Below, one piece after another: positions 45,916 to 57,811 of a stretch of 64,000 nucleotides of DNA. The notes under the pieces are model-generated. The model had not been told where the DNA came from and did no database searches. It saw only the letters and a program-made list of their open reading frames with translations. A program made the position numbers and the translations under genes. Source of the stretch: Steromphala cineraria. Its lineage: Eukaryota > Mollusca > Gastropoda > Trochida > Trochidae. Every line of letters begins with the position of its first letter. The first letter of the stretch is position 1. Location: positions 61,698,575 through 61,762,574 of the forward strand of contig OU744725.1 in assembly GCA_916613615.1 (NCBI GenBank). The letters run 5' to 3'.

Positions 45916-46980
45916 TTAGTCAGTCACATAGTCCTTCAGATACTTGGGTGGCTTGACCTGTCTGCCACTTCTGGTCTGGGTGTGACAGCTCTGAGGGCTG
46001 CTCGTTGAGGAGAGTCCTGTGGCTGGTTTACCCTCAGGTTCTGATGTCTGCGCTGTCTCTACTGGGACTGGATCGTAGACTGGATCTATAGAGTATGGTT
46101 GAAACTGGATCTGCTTGGGACCTCGTAGATGTTTACGGTTTCGTCTGTACTGCATTCCTTCCTCAGTTTCAACATTGTAGGATCTTATGCAAACCTTGTC
46201 TGTTACCTTCGCAGTCCTCCATTCCTTTTCTCCTCCAACTGGCTTCATTACGACAGTCTCACCGGGTCGTAACTCTGGAAGGCTTTTGACATTTCTGTCG
46301 TAGAAGTTCTTTTGCTTTATCTGTCTCCTCTGGAGCTTCTTAGAAACAGATTTAGCTGTCCTTGGGTTCAGCTGCTTAGCTGAAAGAGTAAGCAAAGTTC
46401 GGGATCTTCTGCTGAAGAGTCGTTGAACTGGAGAACTTCCTATCTGTTCTGAAGGCGTATTGCGCCAGTCGAGCAATGCCAAATAGGGATCTGTGCCAGC
46501 TTTCTTTGCTTTGATCATGAGTCTCTTGACCACTTTCACAGAATTCTCAACTTTACCATTGGACTGGGGGATATCGAGGAGATCTTGTAATGTGCTGGAA
46601 TTCATAGGTTTTTGCAAATGTTGCAAAGGCTTTAGAGCCAAAAGGTGGTCCATTGTCAGACATAACTTGAACAGGAATACCATGCCTGGCAAAATGCTGT
46701 TTTAACTTCTTGATGACAGTCTTTGCAGTTTTGTCATGGAGTCGATCTACTTCGAAGAAGTCTGAGTAGTAGTCTGTGGTTATGAGGAAGTTTTTTCCCT
46801 CGAAGTCAAAGAGGTCAACACCTACTTTCTCCCACGGACGGCTGGGCGGACTGTGGCTTTTCAGTGGTTCCTTCTGTTGCTCATCATTGTAGCAAGCACA
46901 GATGTCACATCTGCTGATGAATTCACTCAGGTCTCTGTTCATATTTGGCCAGAACATAGCTTCTCTGGCCCTCAGGCTTT
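45916..46980 (-). pseudogene. Ty3/gypsy-type integrase fragment, frameshifted
   Basis: Reading on the minus strand: the end of the zinc-binding domain (FWPNMNRDLSEFI, CDICACYN), the catalytic core with its first two acidic residues (VGVDLFDF and MSDNGPPFGS), then in another frame the third (SNGKVENSVK) and a C-terminal region with WRTAKV and an MQYRRNRKHL end typical of gypsy elements of invertebrates. The frame changes at a run of five Gs (46566-46570). There is no reverse transcriptase and no LTR, so this is a dead fragment of one integrase region. Confidence 0.88.
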
Positions 46981-47880
46981 GACCATCCTCGATAGTTCAG
47001 GGGGAACTGTCCGATAGGCTTGACCCGATAATTCCATTACCTCCCTTTGTTGGCCTTCTATCCGATCAGTTATCTACCTTAGCATGCCCTGTGAACCAAT
47101 CATATGGCTTCAATAATGACACATCTCGACTTCAACAGAAGGATCGATGGAAATGGACCTTGATAGCGTATGTTTTTTCAATAGCATTGACATATTTCCA
47201 GAGATTTTTTGGAAACAAATATCTGCATTATCTTTGATTACCGGGCTCAGGGTTTGAGTAAACAAAGTATGCATCCTCGGTTTTTTAAGGGAATCAATAA
47301 AAAGTTTATGAGAATAAATGATTAGATTAATATATTTCATCTGAAGCTACGTACCTCAAGCTTGCTCACTCTCCTGCGTGCAAATGTTATGATGTAATTG
47401 GAAAATCTTTAAGGAATTGAAGCATTGCAAAAACGTAACTGATAAAAGCTGAATTCAGTTTAAATTCATTTTTCTTTTATATATTCGCGTATCATTCCGA
47501 ACAGTTAGGCCTTTACAGGAAGTCAAAAATTTAACAACATGTCGTATTTGTTTCTTTAAATCAAATTCAATTCAGTTGCTCTAATTATTTTTCACAGAAA
47601 CTCGATAATGTATATCCTTAACCAAAGAAATCAGGATTTAAATATCGCACCTTCTATCTATTACATCATGCCAAAATAAGACATTAAAAACTAAGATTAC
47701 GAATGGTTACTTTCAAATTGGCAATGGGTGATCCTTTGTCAGTTCTGCAAAGTTATTTACTTCTCCTCAAGCTTTTTCTAGATCGTGAAACGTTAATGCA
47801 TTGTATTACGGAAATTTCAACCACTGCAACCAAGTTCTGACTGATCTGATCGTCTGATTCAAACTGCTATTGTCAGTCAT
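46981..47880. other. Intergenic, nothing recognised
   Basis: AT-rich, no exon or repeat family identified. Confidence 0.45.
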
Positions 47881-48030
47881 CAGCCTATGCAAAGTCTGAA
47901 ACGCCAAATTCCGAACTGTCAGGTTTATGCCTTGCTGCCGACCCTTGAGTTTTCTGTACTGTTCAGCGCCAAACTCAAGGGTCAACAGCAAGCCAGAAAA
48001 CTGACATTCGGAAACTGGTGTTTTAGGCAG
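47881..48030. mobile_element. Diverged relative of the MITE at 22668
   Basis: Shares CCGAACTGTCAGGTTTATGC and CTTGCTGC, then TTGAGTTTTCTGT, and the inverted half CAAGCCAGAAAACTGACATT. The 9-bp flanks have decayed. Confidence 0.6.
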
Positions 48031-48892
48031 ATCATTGTCAATAGTACTTTTCGAAATTTAAGTCGGTTCCTCCATCTCAAAATGATTGGTCTGATTACTA
48101 GTATATGTTTTGATGATAGAACTAATCATCAACTATTTTTACGTAGACTGGTCTATGAGGTGTTTCAAAAGCAGGACATCTATCATTCATTCATAGGTAA
48201 TTTGAACGTATCATAATGTTGAAATGTAGGGGTTGTTGTCAGCCATATTTTCGTGATTTAAAACATTAAGTTGGTATTGGTCGTTGTGCGTAAATGAAAG
48301 TACATATAAACAGGCATCAACGGACTTTAAACTGGTACGTCTTTATGAAGATAGTTTCATCATATTGTTCAAAGATAGGACTTGTTGTCAGCCATACATT
48401 CAGAATTAAAATCATTACTTCCACGTTCTCATTGGTCGATGTAATTATACATTTTAGCAGTTATACTTACTGAAATTTAAGCCCGTTTTCGTTAGCAAAG
48501 GCTCTCCGTTTGATTCTAACGTTTGGTTGATTATCAAAGCTTATCTGGTCGCATCGCCGGAACAAAGCAAATACATTTCCCCTTCAATGAGTTTGAAATT
48601 TGTGCTTCGGGCTTTCATAGAAAAATATCGCCCTAATTTGAATCTGGTAACTGTTATCTCATCGTTAATCTGAATATGTTTAACAAATTACCTCAGGGCA
48701 GAAACGTTTCTCATCAAGGAAAGGTCCCTGAGTTTAATGTAGAAATATCTTGATAATTCTTACAGGGCTTATTTATCTGTTGAAAATCATTTGATGGCGA
48801 CACAAACATTGACTATTACTAATATCATCAAGTTTTGGGATCTGATCTGTGATCCTATGAATTATTGCTTCACATTATAGTAGTAGATTTAA

Positions 48893-49065
48893 AGGGGCAG
48901 TAGCACGTTCTTTGATAATTTTATATTTTAAAATTTTCACTGATAATTGTATATTAATGCTAAATGTATTATTTCGATAGTGTCATAAATCTCATTGCAC
49001 AAGCCAATCAGCCATATATAGTCAGAGGACAAAATTTGTGGATTAACATAAATTCCATTGGCGGC
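48893..49065 (-). mobile_element. Family A MITE, truncated
   Basis: Right-type terminus AGGGGCAGTAGCACG after TTAA, then TTGATAATTTTATATTTTAA..; homology stops after GGCGGC near 49065, where unrelated sequence begins. Confidence 0.75.
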
Positions 49066-49393
49066 ACAAATATGTCACTAAGCGCTTTGAGCATGAATAA
49101 ATGCGCTATAGACTATTACAGTATTCTGAAACAATGCACTGGAAAATCAATGATCTCAAGGCTTGAAGATATAATAAGTAAAATTGATAAAAGCACAGTG
49201 ATTCATGTGATATTTTCCCAAACTAACGAGATCACAGACCAGAAGTCAATAGGACAGGGTCTTTAAAGCAATTTAATTAAACAATGATGTCAAGGCTTGA
49301 AGAAATGATATAAACATTCTATTGCAGAAGCCAGGAGTCCTCTACCACATCCCTGCTGTTGTTGACTGACACAATGCTGTCTGTCTTGACTAG

Positions 49394-49832
49394 CATCCTG
49401 CTACATCAGCGTATATATCTCCGCTCATGCTACAACCTCTCCCCTGATATCCTCCTAAAGCCTTCTGTTGTATCGCTATATATAGCAAGCCAATCAAATA
49501 ATGCCCTTTCAGCGATAGCGGCAAACTAGTTTCTTGGCTTCGTTCCGCGTGCTCACCTCGTGATGCAAATTAACCAATGGGAGTGCTATTAGATAATAAA
49601 TCTGATTCTCGTTGCAGTCTCCCGCTAAGCTCCAAATCACACGCTCTTAGATTTCCACGTGCGAAATCACTAGACAACAGTGTTTGGAGTTCGAAATAGT
49701 TTGACTGAAAACAGACAGGCTATAAATAGCGCTGAGCAACCACCCGTCAGCGATACGACAGAAGGCTTTAGGAGGATATCAGGGGATAGGTTGTAGCATG
49801 AGCGGAGATATATACGCTGATGTAGCAGGATG
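49394..49832. mobile_element. 439-bp MITE with 85-bp TIRs and promoter-like interior
   Basis: TIR CATCCTGCTACATCAGCGTA extends about 85 bp with few differences. Flanked by the 6-bp direct repeat GACTAG (49388-49393 and 49833-49838). The interior holds GCCAATCA and ACCAATGGG (CCAAT boxes) and GGCTATAAATAGCGC (TATA box). A diverged second copy lies 183 bp downstream. Confidence 0.82.
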
Positions 49833-50015
49833 GACTAGGTCCACTGACATGAACGCTTATCTTTTGTTACCATTTACTTAATACTTAATACTAAAATTTA
49901 CTAAAATATTAAAGTTCATATGTACACTCTTTTTTTTCTAAGTTGCTATTTGATTCCAGTTGAAAGAATGAGATTTTATATCAAGTTTTATTACTGATTG
50001 TTCAGTATAAAATGT

Positions 50016-50439
50016 CAGCCTGCTACATCAGCGTATATGCTCTAACCAATCTCCTGATATCCATCAAGCAAAAACTTACGTATCGCTAGATATAGTAAGC
50101 CAATCAAATGATTCCATTTCAAACATAGCGGCAAAATGGTTCCCGGGGCTCGTTCCACGTGCTAATAGTGTGATTCAAATAAGCCAATGAGCGTGCTAAT
50201 GTATGATTTTTTCTCATTTCCAGTGTGATGCTACTTCTAAGCTCAAATGCAGCTGTTTATAAAGTTTCCACAAGAGGCATCGCTAGATTACAATGTATGT
50301 AATAGTTTGGCTGAAAACAGAAGGCTATGAATAACATTTAGTAACCAGTAGCGCCGATATGCAAGTTTTTGTTCAATGGGTAACAGGGGATAAGTTGAAG
50401 CATATAACGGGTAGACATTTACGCTGATTTAGCAGGATA
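50016..50439. mobile_element. Diverged second copy of the 439-bp MITE
   Basis: Aligns end to end with 49394-49832 (CTGCTACATCAGCGTATAT, GTATCGCTAGATATAGTAAG, CCAATCAAATGATT, CACGTGCTAA, TTTGGCTGAAAACAGA, ACGCTGATTTAGCAGGAT). CCAAT boxes are conserved; the TATA word has changed to CTATGAATA. Confidence 0.78.
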
Positions 50440-50928
50440 GTATCAAATATGTTTAATGTCATTATTTTGGTTGTTTCACAAAATGACAAAGAGACTATAT
50501 TTAAAAGTTTATTAGATTCATTGAACCCATACAATTAATAACTTGAATATTGATTTTGTCTGTTAATAATTAATCAAAAATATTCAATTATGACAGTTAA
50601 CTTTCAGGACACAATAGATGTAACATTGAAGAAAAAAATGTCATATATATAATATTCACAAACACAGAAATAATCAAACTGGAGATTGATCACAATTTCT
50701 TTCCCTCCATCCTCTCTGATCTCTTAAAGTGAACAAAGTTTTAATTAAGAGATCAATGGATTATTGATATTATATTTTAAGCATAAACACACATATTTCT
50801 TTGCTTGAGACCCTTACTGATATGACATCAACATAGTTAAACATAAAGTATATCTACCAAGAACCTCCACAAATATATCTTATCGTTGTGAAAATGGGAT
50901 GATGCATATGATTTGAGAGTAGTGTTTA

Positions 50929-51074
50929 TTATTTCTTGCGGCCGATCTTGCTTGACTGACTCTTCTGTCTGGAGATTTCCCCTGAAGGAGCGTTCATGCT
51001 GCTTCGTCTGGAAGGAGAATCCGGGGCCAGACCTGCCAACTTCTCTTTGTCCTTTTGACGCTTCTTTCCTTCAT
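50929..51074 (-). CDS. CXorf65-like exon 6 with stop
   Basis: tttccag|ATGAAGG to AAATAA; basic tail EGKKRQKDKEK..SRRSS..IGRKK. Confidence 0.85.
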
Positions 51075-54000
51075 CTGGAAAAGAGAAAAAGTCATTATCT
51101 TCCGCTGTTATCAGGAGATATAGGCATGACCTATGTCTGTCTGTCTGTCCTAAATGCAGTTTTTTTGGACCACAACTCGAAAACTATAGGTCCTAGCTCA
51201 TTGAAACTGGTTATGCGGAACAATCAGCATGTGAAGTGTGTCTTTTGGAATTTTTATATTGTTCTTATCTTTATTTTTGGCAGTTTCAACGAATACACAA
51301 CTAAATGTTTTGTTTATTTTGTGGCCCTCTTTCACAAAACCCTAAGGTTCTTGTAAGTCATTATAGCGAAGATCTGCAAATGATTGGTTTGAACTTAAAA
51401 TGATGTAAATGGTTAATTTAGGAATACAGTTATCATAATTATCATTTGTTTAATATTTTCCATACATTTCCAACTTGGCAGGGTTACTGTTGATATAGCC
51501 ACTTTCACTCTCGTTCTATCATACAGCTGCGTACCTTAAGTTTGTTCACTTACCTTCGTATACTAGTGCAAATATCATGTAATTTGTAACGTCTTTGAGA
51601 CATCATGTCATTGTGAAAACGGAACCGATAATGATGAAATTTCACTGAAGAAGTTAAAATTCAGTTTGCGTGGACCTATTTGTATGTCATACCTAGCAGA
51701 TAGATGTAACAAAATTGAAATTTGGCAGGTGATTGAAGTGACCAGGGGTCAAAATTTCTAAAACACTGATTTCTATTTTGCCCTACAAAATCCTTCATAA
51801 GTGATCAACAGCTTTGGATCTTATTCACATGTGTTCATTTGCGCCAAGACAACGTAACTGTGCTGATTTGTTTCCTATAAAGTTTACATGGATGATTTTA
51901 ATCGAAATTTAAGAAAATTAACAATGCCAAATATCGACATTCAGCACCAGTGACAAGACGATCCCGAAATATGGTTTGGAAATGGTTATTTTACACATGG
52001 ACATTGGTGATCTTCTGTAAGTGGTCCTGGTGATATTTTATGAACGTCAAAACGATACCCAAATTACATGATATTTGCACTAAGATCACAAGCAGGTGAA
52101 CAAACTTATGGTATGCAGCTGTATATATGATACAAGTCAGATTTAATTATTCAGAACATTATGCAAGCCAAATTACTGTGTCCAGTACATTTTGTCCTGA
52201 TAACCATACACTTCTAGCTTCAAAGAAGGTCAGTGAACATTACATATGAAATAAATATTTTAGATTAGTTCTAAACCTCTGAATATGCAGCCTCAGAAAA
52301 TGATTTTCAGGGGAACCGAGTGGGGGTGGGGTAGGGGATGGGGGGGCGATTGAAACTAGTCCTACCAGCCCACAAACATTATGCCTTGCCAAATACGCCG
52401 ATATCATTATCCCCCGCCACGAAATGGAAGGGGGTATAGTTTTGGGCTCCGTCCGTGCGTCCGTCTATCCGAGTTAAAGGGGACAGCTTATCTCAGAAAC
52501 TATATAAGATAGGATAACCAAATTTGCTGTGTCTTCAGGGTATCAATACCTTGATGGAGTTCGAAGATTAGAACCGCGAAATTGTTGTTTACAGAGTTTT
52601 TTGGACTCTGTTCGGGGGTGTCGTCAAAGGAGACATCTTTTCTCTGAAAAAATATATAATAGGTTAACCAAACTTGCTGTGTGTCTTCAGGGTAAATACC
52701 TTGATTGAGTTCGAAAGTCAGAACCGGGAAATTATTTTAAGAGACTTATCGCCCTTGTTTCATTTTTTTTTAATTTTGTGAGTGTTGTCAAAGGAACAAC
52801 TTTTCTAGGAAACTATTTATTATAGGTTAACCAAACTTGCTATGTGTCTTCAGGGTATGGATACCTTTATGGAGTTTGAAAATGAGATCTATGCAATAGC
52901 ATATTACAGAGTTGCGGCCTTTGTAGGAATATATTGGGAGCTTTAATGAAAACTTATTTGGCGGGGGATGATGATGACAATGTCTTCTTGTCTTTCATAC
53001 ATCATTGGACTTTACTGCCCAGCATCTTTTTAACTAGCCATGGGCTAGTCTACCAGGCTAGTGCTAATTTCTAACCCTGATCTTCTTATGTACTTACTTC
53101 CTGACTTCTTGGGTTTTTCTGCTGCTGCAGTCTGCTGTTTCAACTTTCCTATACAGAAAAGCAATTTTAGGAATTGCAATACAACCATGAACATTTTGCC
53201 CCATTGTAGAGGGCAGAAATAAACATACATCAACATAAAGAGGGCAAAACTTCCCATGATGGGTAATCACTTACTTATGATTTTGTCTTATTAGATCATA
53301 TTTGAAATTATTACTAGTCAGTAATGTATTATTATTTCAATGAAATACTTACTCTCAAACTGGGGGTATTTTTTATCCCAGTCTACCAGCAGGAGTAGGA
53401 TATTTTTGATTGAATCATCAGGCAGTTCTACAAGAAGGTAAACAAATGCTAGTAAATGAAATAAAGAATTCTGTTATACACAATCCGTATGTTGTCCATA
53501 ATTTAGGCTATTATTCCCGGATCATACAATGTATATTTAAGATGGTATTTCAACCGATGTTTTAATATTATGCAATATGAAAGGTGACTTTTTATAAAAT
53601 CGTCCTTACATTTGGATATTTTAGAATAATGTGTCAAATATGTTAAAAATCTAAGCAAAAAATTCACTAGTTTGACCAAGCATCGCACATATTTACAAAA
53701 GGATATAGGACTGTTATAACTTTACAACTTCAACAACTCCAAAATTGAATCGATTAAAGTCAATGTAAATCTGAATCTAGAAATTCAAACTTACTTTCAA
53801 CCAGAACTGCAACATAGCAATTTCTTGGTGTCACCAGGTTGTTGATGTTCTCATAGGCTGGCTTGGAGTGGATGTTCACCAGGATACCATGCTCATCACA
53901 CAGATCTATGATTGCTACAACGACATATAAGGAAATTGTAAAATATTGTTCTTTATTGGGAAAACATTCTAAATATTGCCCACAATCTGAAAAGCATTCC

Positions 54001-54642
54001 TACGCCAACAGTATGATGTAATCTGTTATCATATTATTCAATGAGGGACAAAGAGTTGTTATCTTGTCATTATTGATATCATTTGTTCTTTGAATAGTTT
54101 TTAAGAAATCAACAATGCAGCAAAATCAAAGCAGACGACTTTATGACATTATTTACTGTTTGTTTGTATTTATTGAAGTGTATGTTCTAAATTAATAAAG
54201 CAATGTGAGAATCGTTTCTAAATACAAGATCTACTTTTAATATAAAAAAATCAGCTTAAAATTTAAAGCAGATCAAATAGGAAATGCAATTTTCACCATG
54301 TTCATCAAAGTTGCACTTTTCTTTGACGTGATCGAGGAAATTTTTGGCACAACAGTTTGGGTTCAAAACTAAGATTTCGGACTCTGGAAACAGAAACTTG
54401 ATTTAAGGAAAAATATTTCAAGAAATTTTTGACCAAACAATTTTCCTTTTTTTGATAACAGTAACAGTAAGAGAAGAATAAAGAATCATTAAAAAAGTTT
54501 TTATCACAAAAACAGCTGTCGGGTCGCCTAAAGTGCGCATTAATATTTTTATAACTCTGGTTAAAATTGATTCATGATATATCCAGAATTTATCCTTTTA
54601 CCTAACCAACACTTTACCTCCATACACAAGGCGAATAAACAT
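50929..54642 (-). CDS. CXorf65/C22orf15-like protein (6 coding exons, 167 aa)
   Basis: Assembled from six short minus-strand exons: 54642-54618, 54383-54297, 53914-53795, 53427-53353, 53148-53098 and 51074-50929. All junctions are GT..AG and every phase matches (each intron splits a codon after base 1). The protein starts MFIRLVYGESEILVLNPNCC, then IIDLCDEHGILVN and CYVAVLVE, LLLLVDWDKKYPQFE, and a Lys/Ser-rich tail ending SSKIGRKK. The order of motifs (MFI..G, then IDLCDE.G, YYV-type strand) matches the vertebrate CXorf65 and C22orf15 families (about 150-180 aa, beta-grasp-like N-terminus, basic tail). Their function is not established. AATAAA overlaps the stop codon (minus strand, 50925-50930). 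Confidence 0.85.
52408..52985 (+). mobile_element. Core-repeat element, CCCCCGCC type, in an intron
   Basis: Left end TATCCCCCGCCACGAAATGG..GGGGGTATAG, CCGTCCGTGCGTCCG run, three core repeats of about 170 bp (GGTTAACCAAACTTGCTGTG; CTTCAGGGTA..TACCTTGATGGAGTTCG), right end TTGGCGGGGGATGATG. Lies in intron 5 of the CXorf65-like gene. Confidence 0.7.
53098..53148 (-). CDS. CXorf65-like exon 5
   Basis: tgtatag|GAAAG to GGAA|gtaagt; KLKQQTAAAEKPKKSG. Confidence 0.82.
53353..53427 (-). CDS. CXorf65-like exon 4
   Basis: cttgtag|AACTG to GAGA|gtaagt; LPDDSIKNILLLLVDWDKKY. Confidence 0.88.
53795..53914 (-). CDS. CXorf65-like exon 3
   Basis: gttgtag|CAATC to GAAA|gtaagt; IIDLCDEHGILVN and PRNCYVAVLVE. 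Confidence 0.88.
54297..54383 (-). CDS. CXorf65-like exon 2
   Basis: tttccag|AGTCC to CATG|gtgaaa; SEILVLNPNC..EKCNFDEH. Confidence 0.85.
54618..54642 (-). CDS. CXorf65-like exon 1 (25 nt coding)
   Basis: ATG to GGAG|gtaaag; encodes MFIRLVYG. Confidence 0.8.
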
Positions 54643-54983
54643 TTTATAAAATGCGTGAAAGCGACGCTTCTGCAGGTCATCAGTAACTTCCGGTACCATT
54701 GTAAGAGTTATCCTTCCTTGTTGACCTTTGACTTCATTCGGAATGTAATTGACGACTTTCTTTACTCTAACGCGTTAAAATATGTTTTTGTTGAAAATTT
54801 GTTGAATTAAAAATGTATTGGACAAAAAAAACTAACCATTCCAATTTGAAATATAGACAAATAAAAAATGGGTTCAGGATTAAAAAACAAATAATTTTCA
54901 AACTTGTTATGTTATGTTAACGAAAACAGATAATTGTATGACAAAGAGTAGGATGGATTACAACTTCTTTATTGTATTTACAT

Positions 54984-55020
54984 ACGACGTTTCAAGGCAA
55001 CTCCGTGCCCCTTCATCAGG
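54984..55020 (-). ncRNA. Hammerhead-ribozyme-like motif of the Penelope-like element
   Basis: Minus strand: CCTGATGAAGG, a GGCA..TGCC stem, then CCTTGAAACGTC. CTGATGA..GAAA are the two conserved core strands of a hammerhead, with stem II between. Hammerheads are known in terminal repeats of Penelope-like elements. Stem III is unclear, so activity is not claimed. Confidence 0.45.
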
Positions 55021-55318
55021 TAAGTGACAATGACAGTTACAAGCAGAATATATAGTATATATGTACAAGAAGCCAGTTAATCAGATGGACATACATGTAT
55101 TTAAAATTGATTGACATTGACAATGAGTGTAATAGATGTGTTACATAGTGGCTTACAGTGTTTATACAACTGATAGAATTACATAGAGTGAGTGGAAGCC
55201 AGCACTGAAACTACTGTTGATCAATGCACCATGCGTTGGGTAAGAAAACACCTTGATCACGATTAATCTGGGGGCTGCATCGTTTAATGAATATACTTTC
55301 CATCAGCTTTCGTTTGCG

Positions 55319-56431
55319 TCAGTCTTTGATGTTGGTAGCCAAAATTTGGGTTTGTTGCCAATCAATGATGTGGTTTGGGTGTCTTATCAAATGTTCAGAA
55401 ACAGCTGATTTCATGTCTACGTTGTTGACAGAAGCTTTGTGTTCTTTTATTCGGGTAGCAATTGGTCTGCCAGTTTCACCTATGTATGAGTGTCCACATG
55501 CACAGCTTATCTTATAAACACATCCTCTAGGATTTGGAGGAGCTTGGCTTGTGCCCCGGCCATTGGCTTTGATGATGGTTTTCAGAGTTCTGCCTGATGT
55601 GAAGGTGGTGTCTATGCTGGCTGTTTTCTTAAGAAGTCTGCTAATCTGGTGACTAACAGGTCCAACGTAAGGGATGTTCACACGAATAGGGGAGGGCTCA
55701 GGCTTCGTGTGCTGCTGATCTTGCTGATGAAGTGTTTTCCGGATGGTGTTTTCAACAAGATGTCTAGGGTAACCGTTGAGATTTATAAATGTTGTTCTGA
55801 GGTGGTTGAGTTCATGCTGTAGTAGATCAGGACTGCAGATGTTTTTGGCACGACGGGTGAGGGTGGCGACAATAGCTCTCTTAATCTGGGGATGATGGTT
55901 TGAATGATGGTTGATGTACTGGTCAGTGTGGGTTGGTTTGCGGTAGACTGATGTTTGAAGCTGATTGTCAGAGTTCTGAATAGAGATGTCAAGGAAGGGG
56001 AGGCGTTTCTCATCTTCAGTTTCCATGGTGAACTTGATTCTCTGGTGTTGGTTGTTAAGGTGAGAAAGCAGAATTGATGGATCGTGGTTCTCGTTGATGA
56101 TGGTAAAGACATCATCTACTTTCCTATACCAACAAAGTGGTTGGAAGGGTGACGTGGAGAGGGCAGATTCTTCAAACTGTGTCATGAATATCTCAGTTAT
56201 CAGTGGTGAGAGTGGGGAGCCCATAGGCAGTCCATGAATTTGTTGGTAGATTTGGTCTTGCCAAGTGAAGTAAGATGTCTCAAAGCATTTAGAGGCGAGG
56301 CTGATGATGCTGTCGATGGAGAGTTTAGTGTCCAATTTATCTATGCAGGTTTGTAATCTGGTACGCAGTGCATGTAAGGCTTCATCAAGTGGAATGTTTG
56401 TAAAGAGGTCAACCACATCGTAGCTGACCAT
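55319..56431 (-). pseudogene. Penelope-like RT/GIY-YIG reading frame (370 codons)
   Basis: Longest open part of the element; the ATG is internal and not a real start. It ends at a TGA 36 codons before the natural end. RT motifs occupy about residues 1-165; the GIY-YIG core is at about 304-336. Confidence 0.85.
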
Positions 56432-56505
56432 GGTGCCGGTAGTGTCAGAGTCCTTTAGTTTGGTAACAAAGGCAGAAGAGTCACTAATGAAGGATTTATA
56501 ATTGT

Positions 56506-57811
56506 AGGTAATTTCCGATGAAATGCTTTATAATGCAAAAAGATGGTAAACATAATATATAACATTTTTTTAAATTTTAGGTAGGCATCATCGTTTTCCT
56601 TACTTTTTAGGAAATTATTTCGATGCAAGAATTAACATTATGGTGTACTGATTGATTTGAAATGAAATTTACTTGTTTACATCGTCAAAAATAGGAATCT
56701 TAATTTGTAAACTTCTTAAGCTTCATTATCAAAAGTGTGAAATTAACAATTAGTTCAGGCCCTATCTAAATAAATTTAATTCGACAGTTCAATATCTGTT
56801 AATTCACTACTCAAAAGAAGTTCAGGAACACTCAAGTAGTAATTACCATTTGCACAAACCAGCAATGTCGGCAGCTCAGAGAAAAATATTTTGTTGTTGA
56901 AGTTTTGTTCATATCCACATGCGTATCCGACATTGAGGTACTGATTTTTTAGTTTTAGATTATTTTGAAAAAAAATTAATTAATTTTGAAATTTTTCATT
57001 ATTTTTTTTTCAAGTTAGTCTTCATCAAGCTTTTAACCATCAGAGATATCACTTTCAAAACAATAAAGTCACCCAAGACAAGACCGCAATGTTTTAAAGA
57101 GACACAGAGTATGTTGATAGGATCACATATGTCAAATTTTGAAATCGATGTTATTACATCGGGAACCACTAACTGTTACTGAAAATAACAAGTTAAAGGT
57201 CAATCAGTACATTAGAGTGAAAATACGGCCATTCAAAGTCGGGATTTTGATCGAAAACCGGACAATGTGGCTCGAGTGGCGCGCGCAAATTCGCCAAACG
57301 TAATTTTGAAACCTTGTCATAAGCTGACAGGAAGATATATTCGATTCGATAGTGTTTATTAGGTATTGTAACTAATAGGTAGATTAATTGGATGCATAAT
57401 TTCGAATATTAAACGTATTTGAGATGTTGTCTTGATTTTTCCATAAAATCAAGCATTTTAGAGATATTATGCATAAATGGATATATTTGGAAGTCCAGTG
57501 ATGAGATATGAACTTCAATCAGCATATTAGATATTTTGTAGCTTATCAAAACCAAATAAAATTTCAAGAAAGATACTCTGTGTCACTTTAAACCTGCGCA
57601 ATCTGACATCGTGTGACTTTCATTTTGGACCCGCCTTGTCCCTGACATCAAAGCCTTATACAGAAACTGCGTCACTCACAGTATTTGATTACAAGATGTC
57701 AGTTAGAGAGAGTTAATTTCATAAAATTCATAACTTTTACCATGAGGTATTAAGTATATAGGGGGCACTATACAGATGTTCCTTAGATTATTTTAATATT
57801 ATGCAACAGTA
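56506..57811. other. Intergenic; inverted fragment of repeat G at 57230-57330
   Basis: AT-rich, no exon found. ATCGAAAACCGGACAATG and CAAACGTAATTTTG match, in inverse orientation, the segment at 39150-39200. Confidence 0.5.

Larger units (their letters stand above)
54960..56505 (-). mobile_element. Penelope-like element, 5'-truncated, with GIY-YIG domain
   Basis: A minus-strand reverse-transcriptase C-terminal half, from KSFISDSSAF near 56500. Motifs: SYDVVDLFTNIP (RT motif A), GLPMGSPLSPL, YRKVDDVF (catalytic DD), LPFLDI, VYRKPTHTD. A GIY-YIG endonuclease follows: GCVYKISCACGHSYIGETGR. A TGA at 55319 interrupts the frame; reading goes on in the same frame to 55211 with the family's typical C-terminal end. 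The untranslated tail carries a hammerhead-like motif and GGATTACAACTTCTTTATT. The N-terminal half of the RT is absent (5' truncation). The GIY-YIG domain places it with the endonuclease-containing Penelope-like group. Confidence 0.92.

Noticed and set aside
48964..49266. 100-codon plus-strand frame
   Set aside because: Its first third is family A MITE sequence and the rest has no motif.
50913..51356. 147-codon plus-strand frame
   Set aside because: Antisense to the last exon of the CXorf65-like gene and continuing into intron sequence.
55783..56115. 110-codon minus-strand frame
   Set aside because: Alternative frame of the Penelope-like reverse transcriptase.
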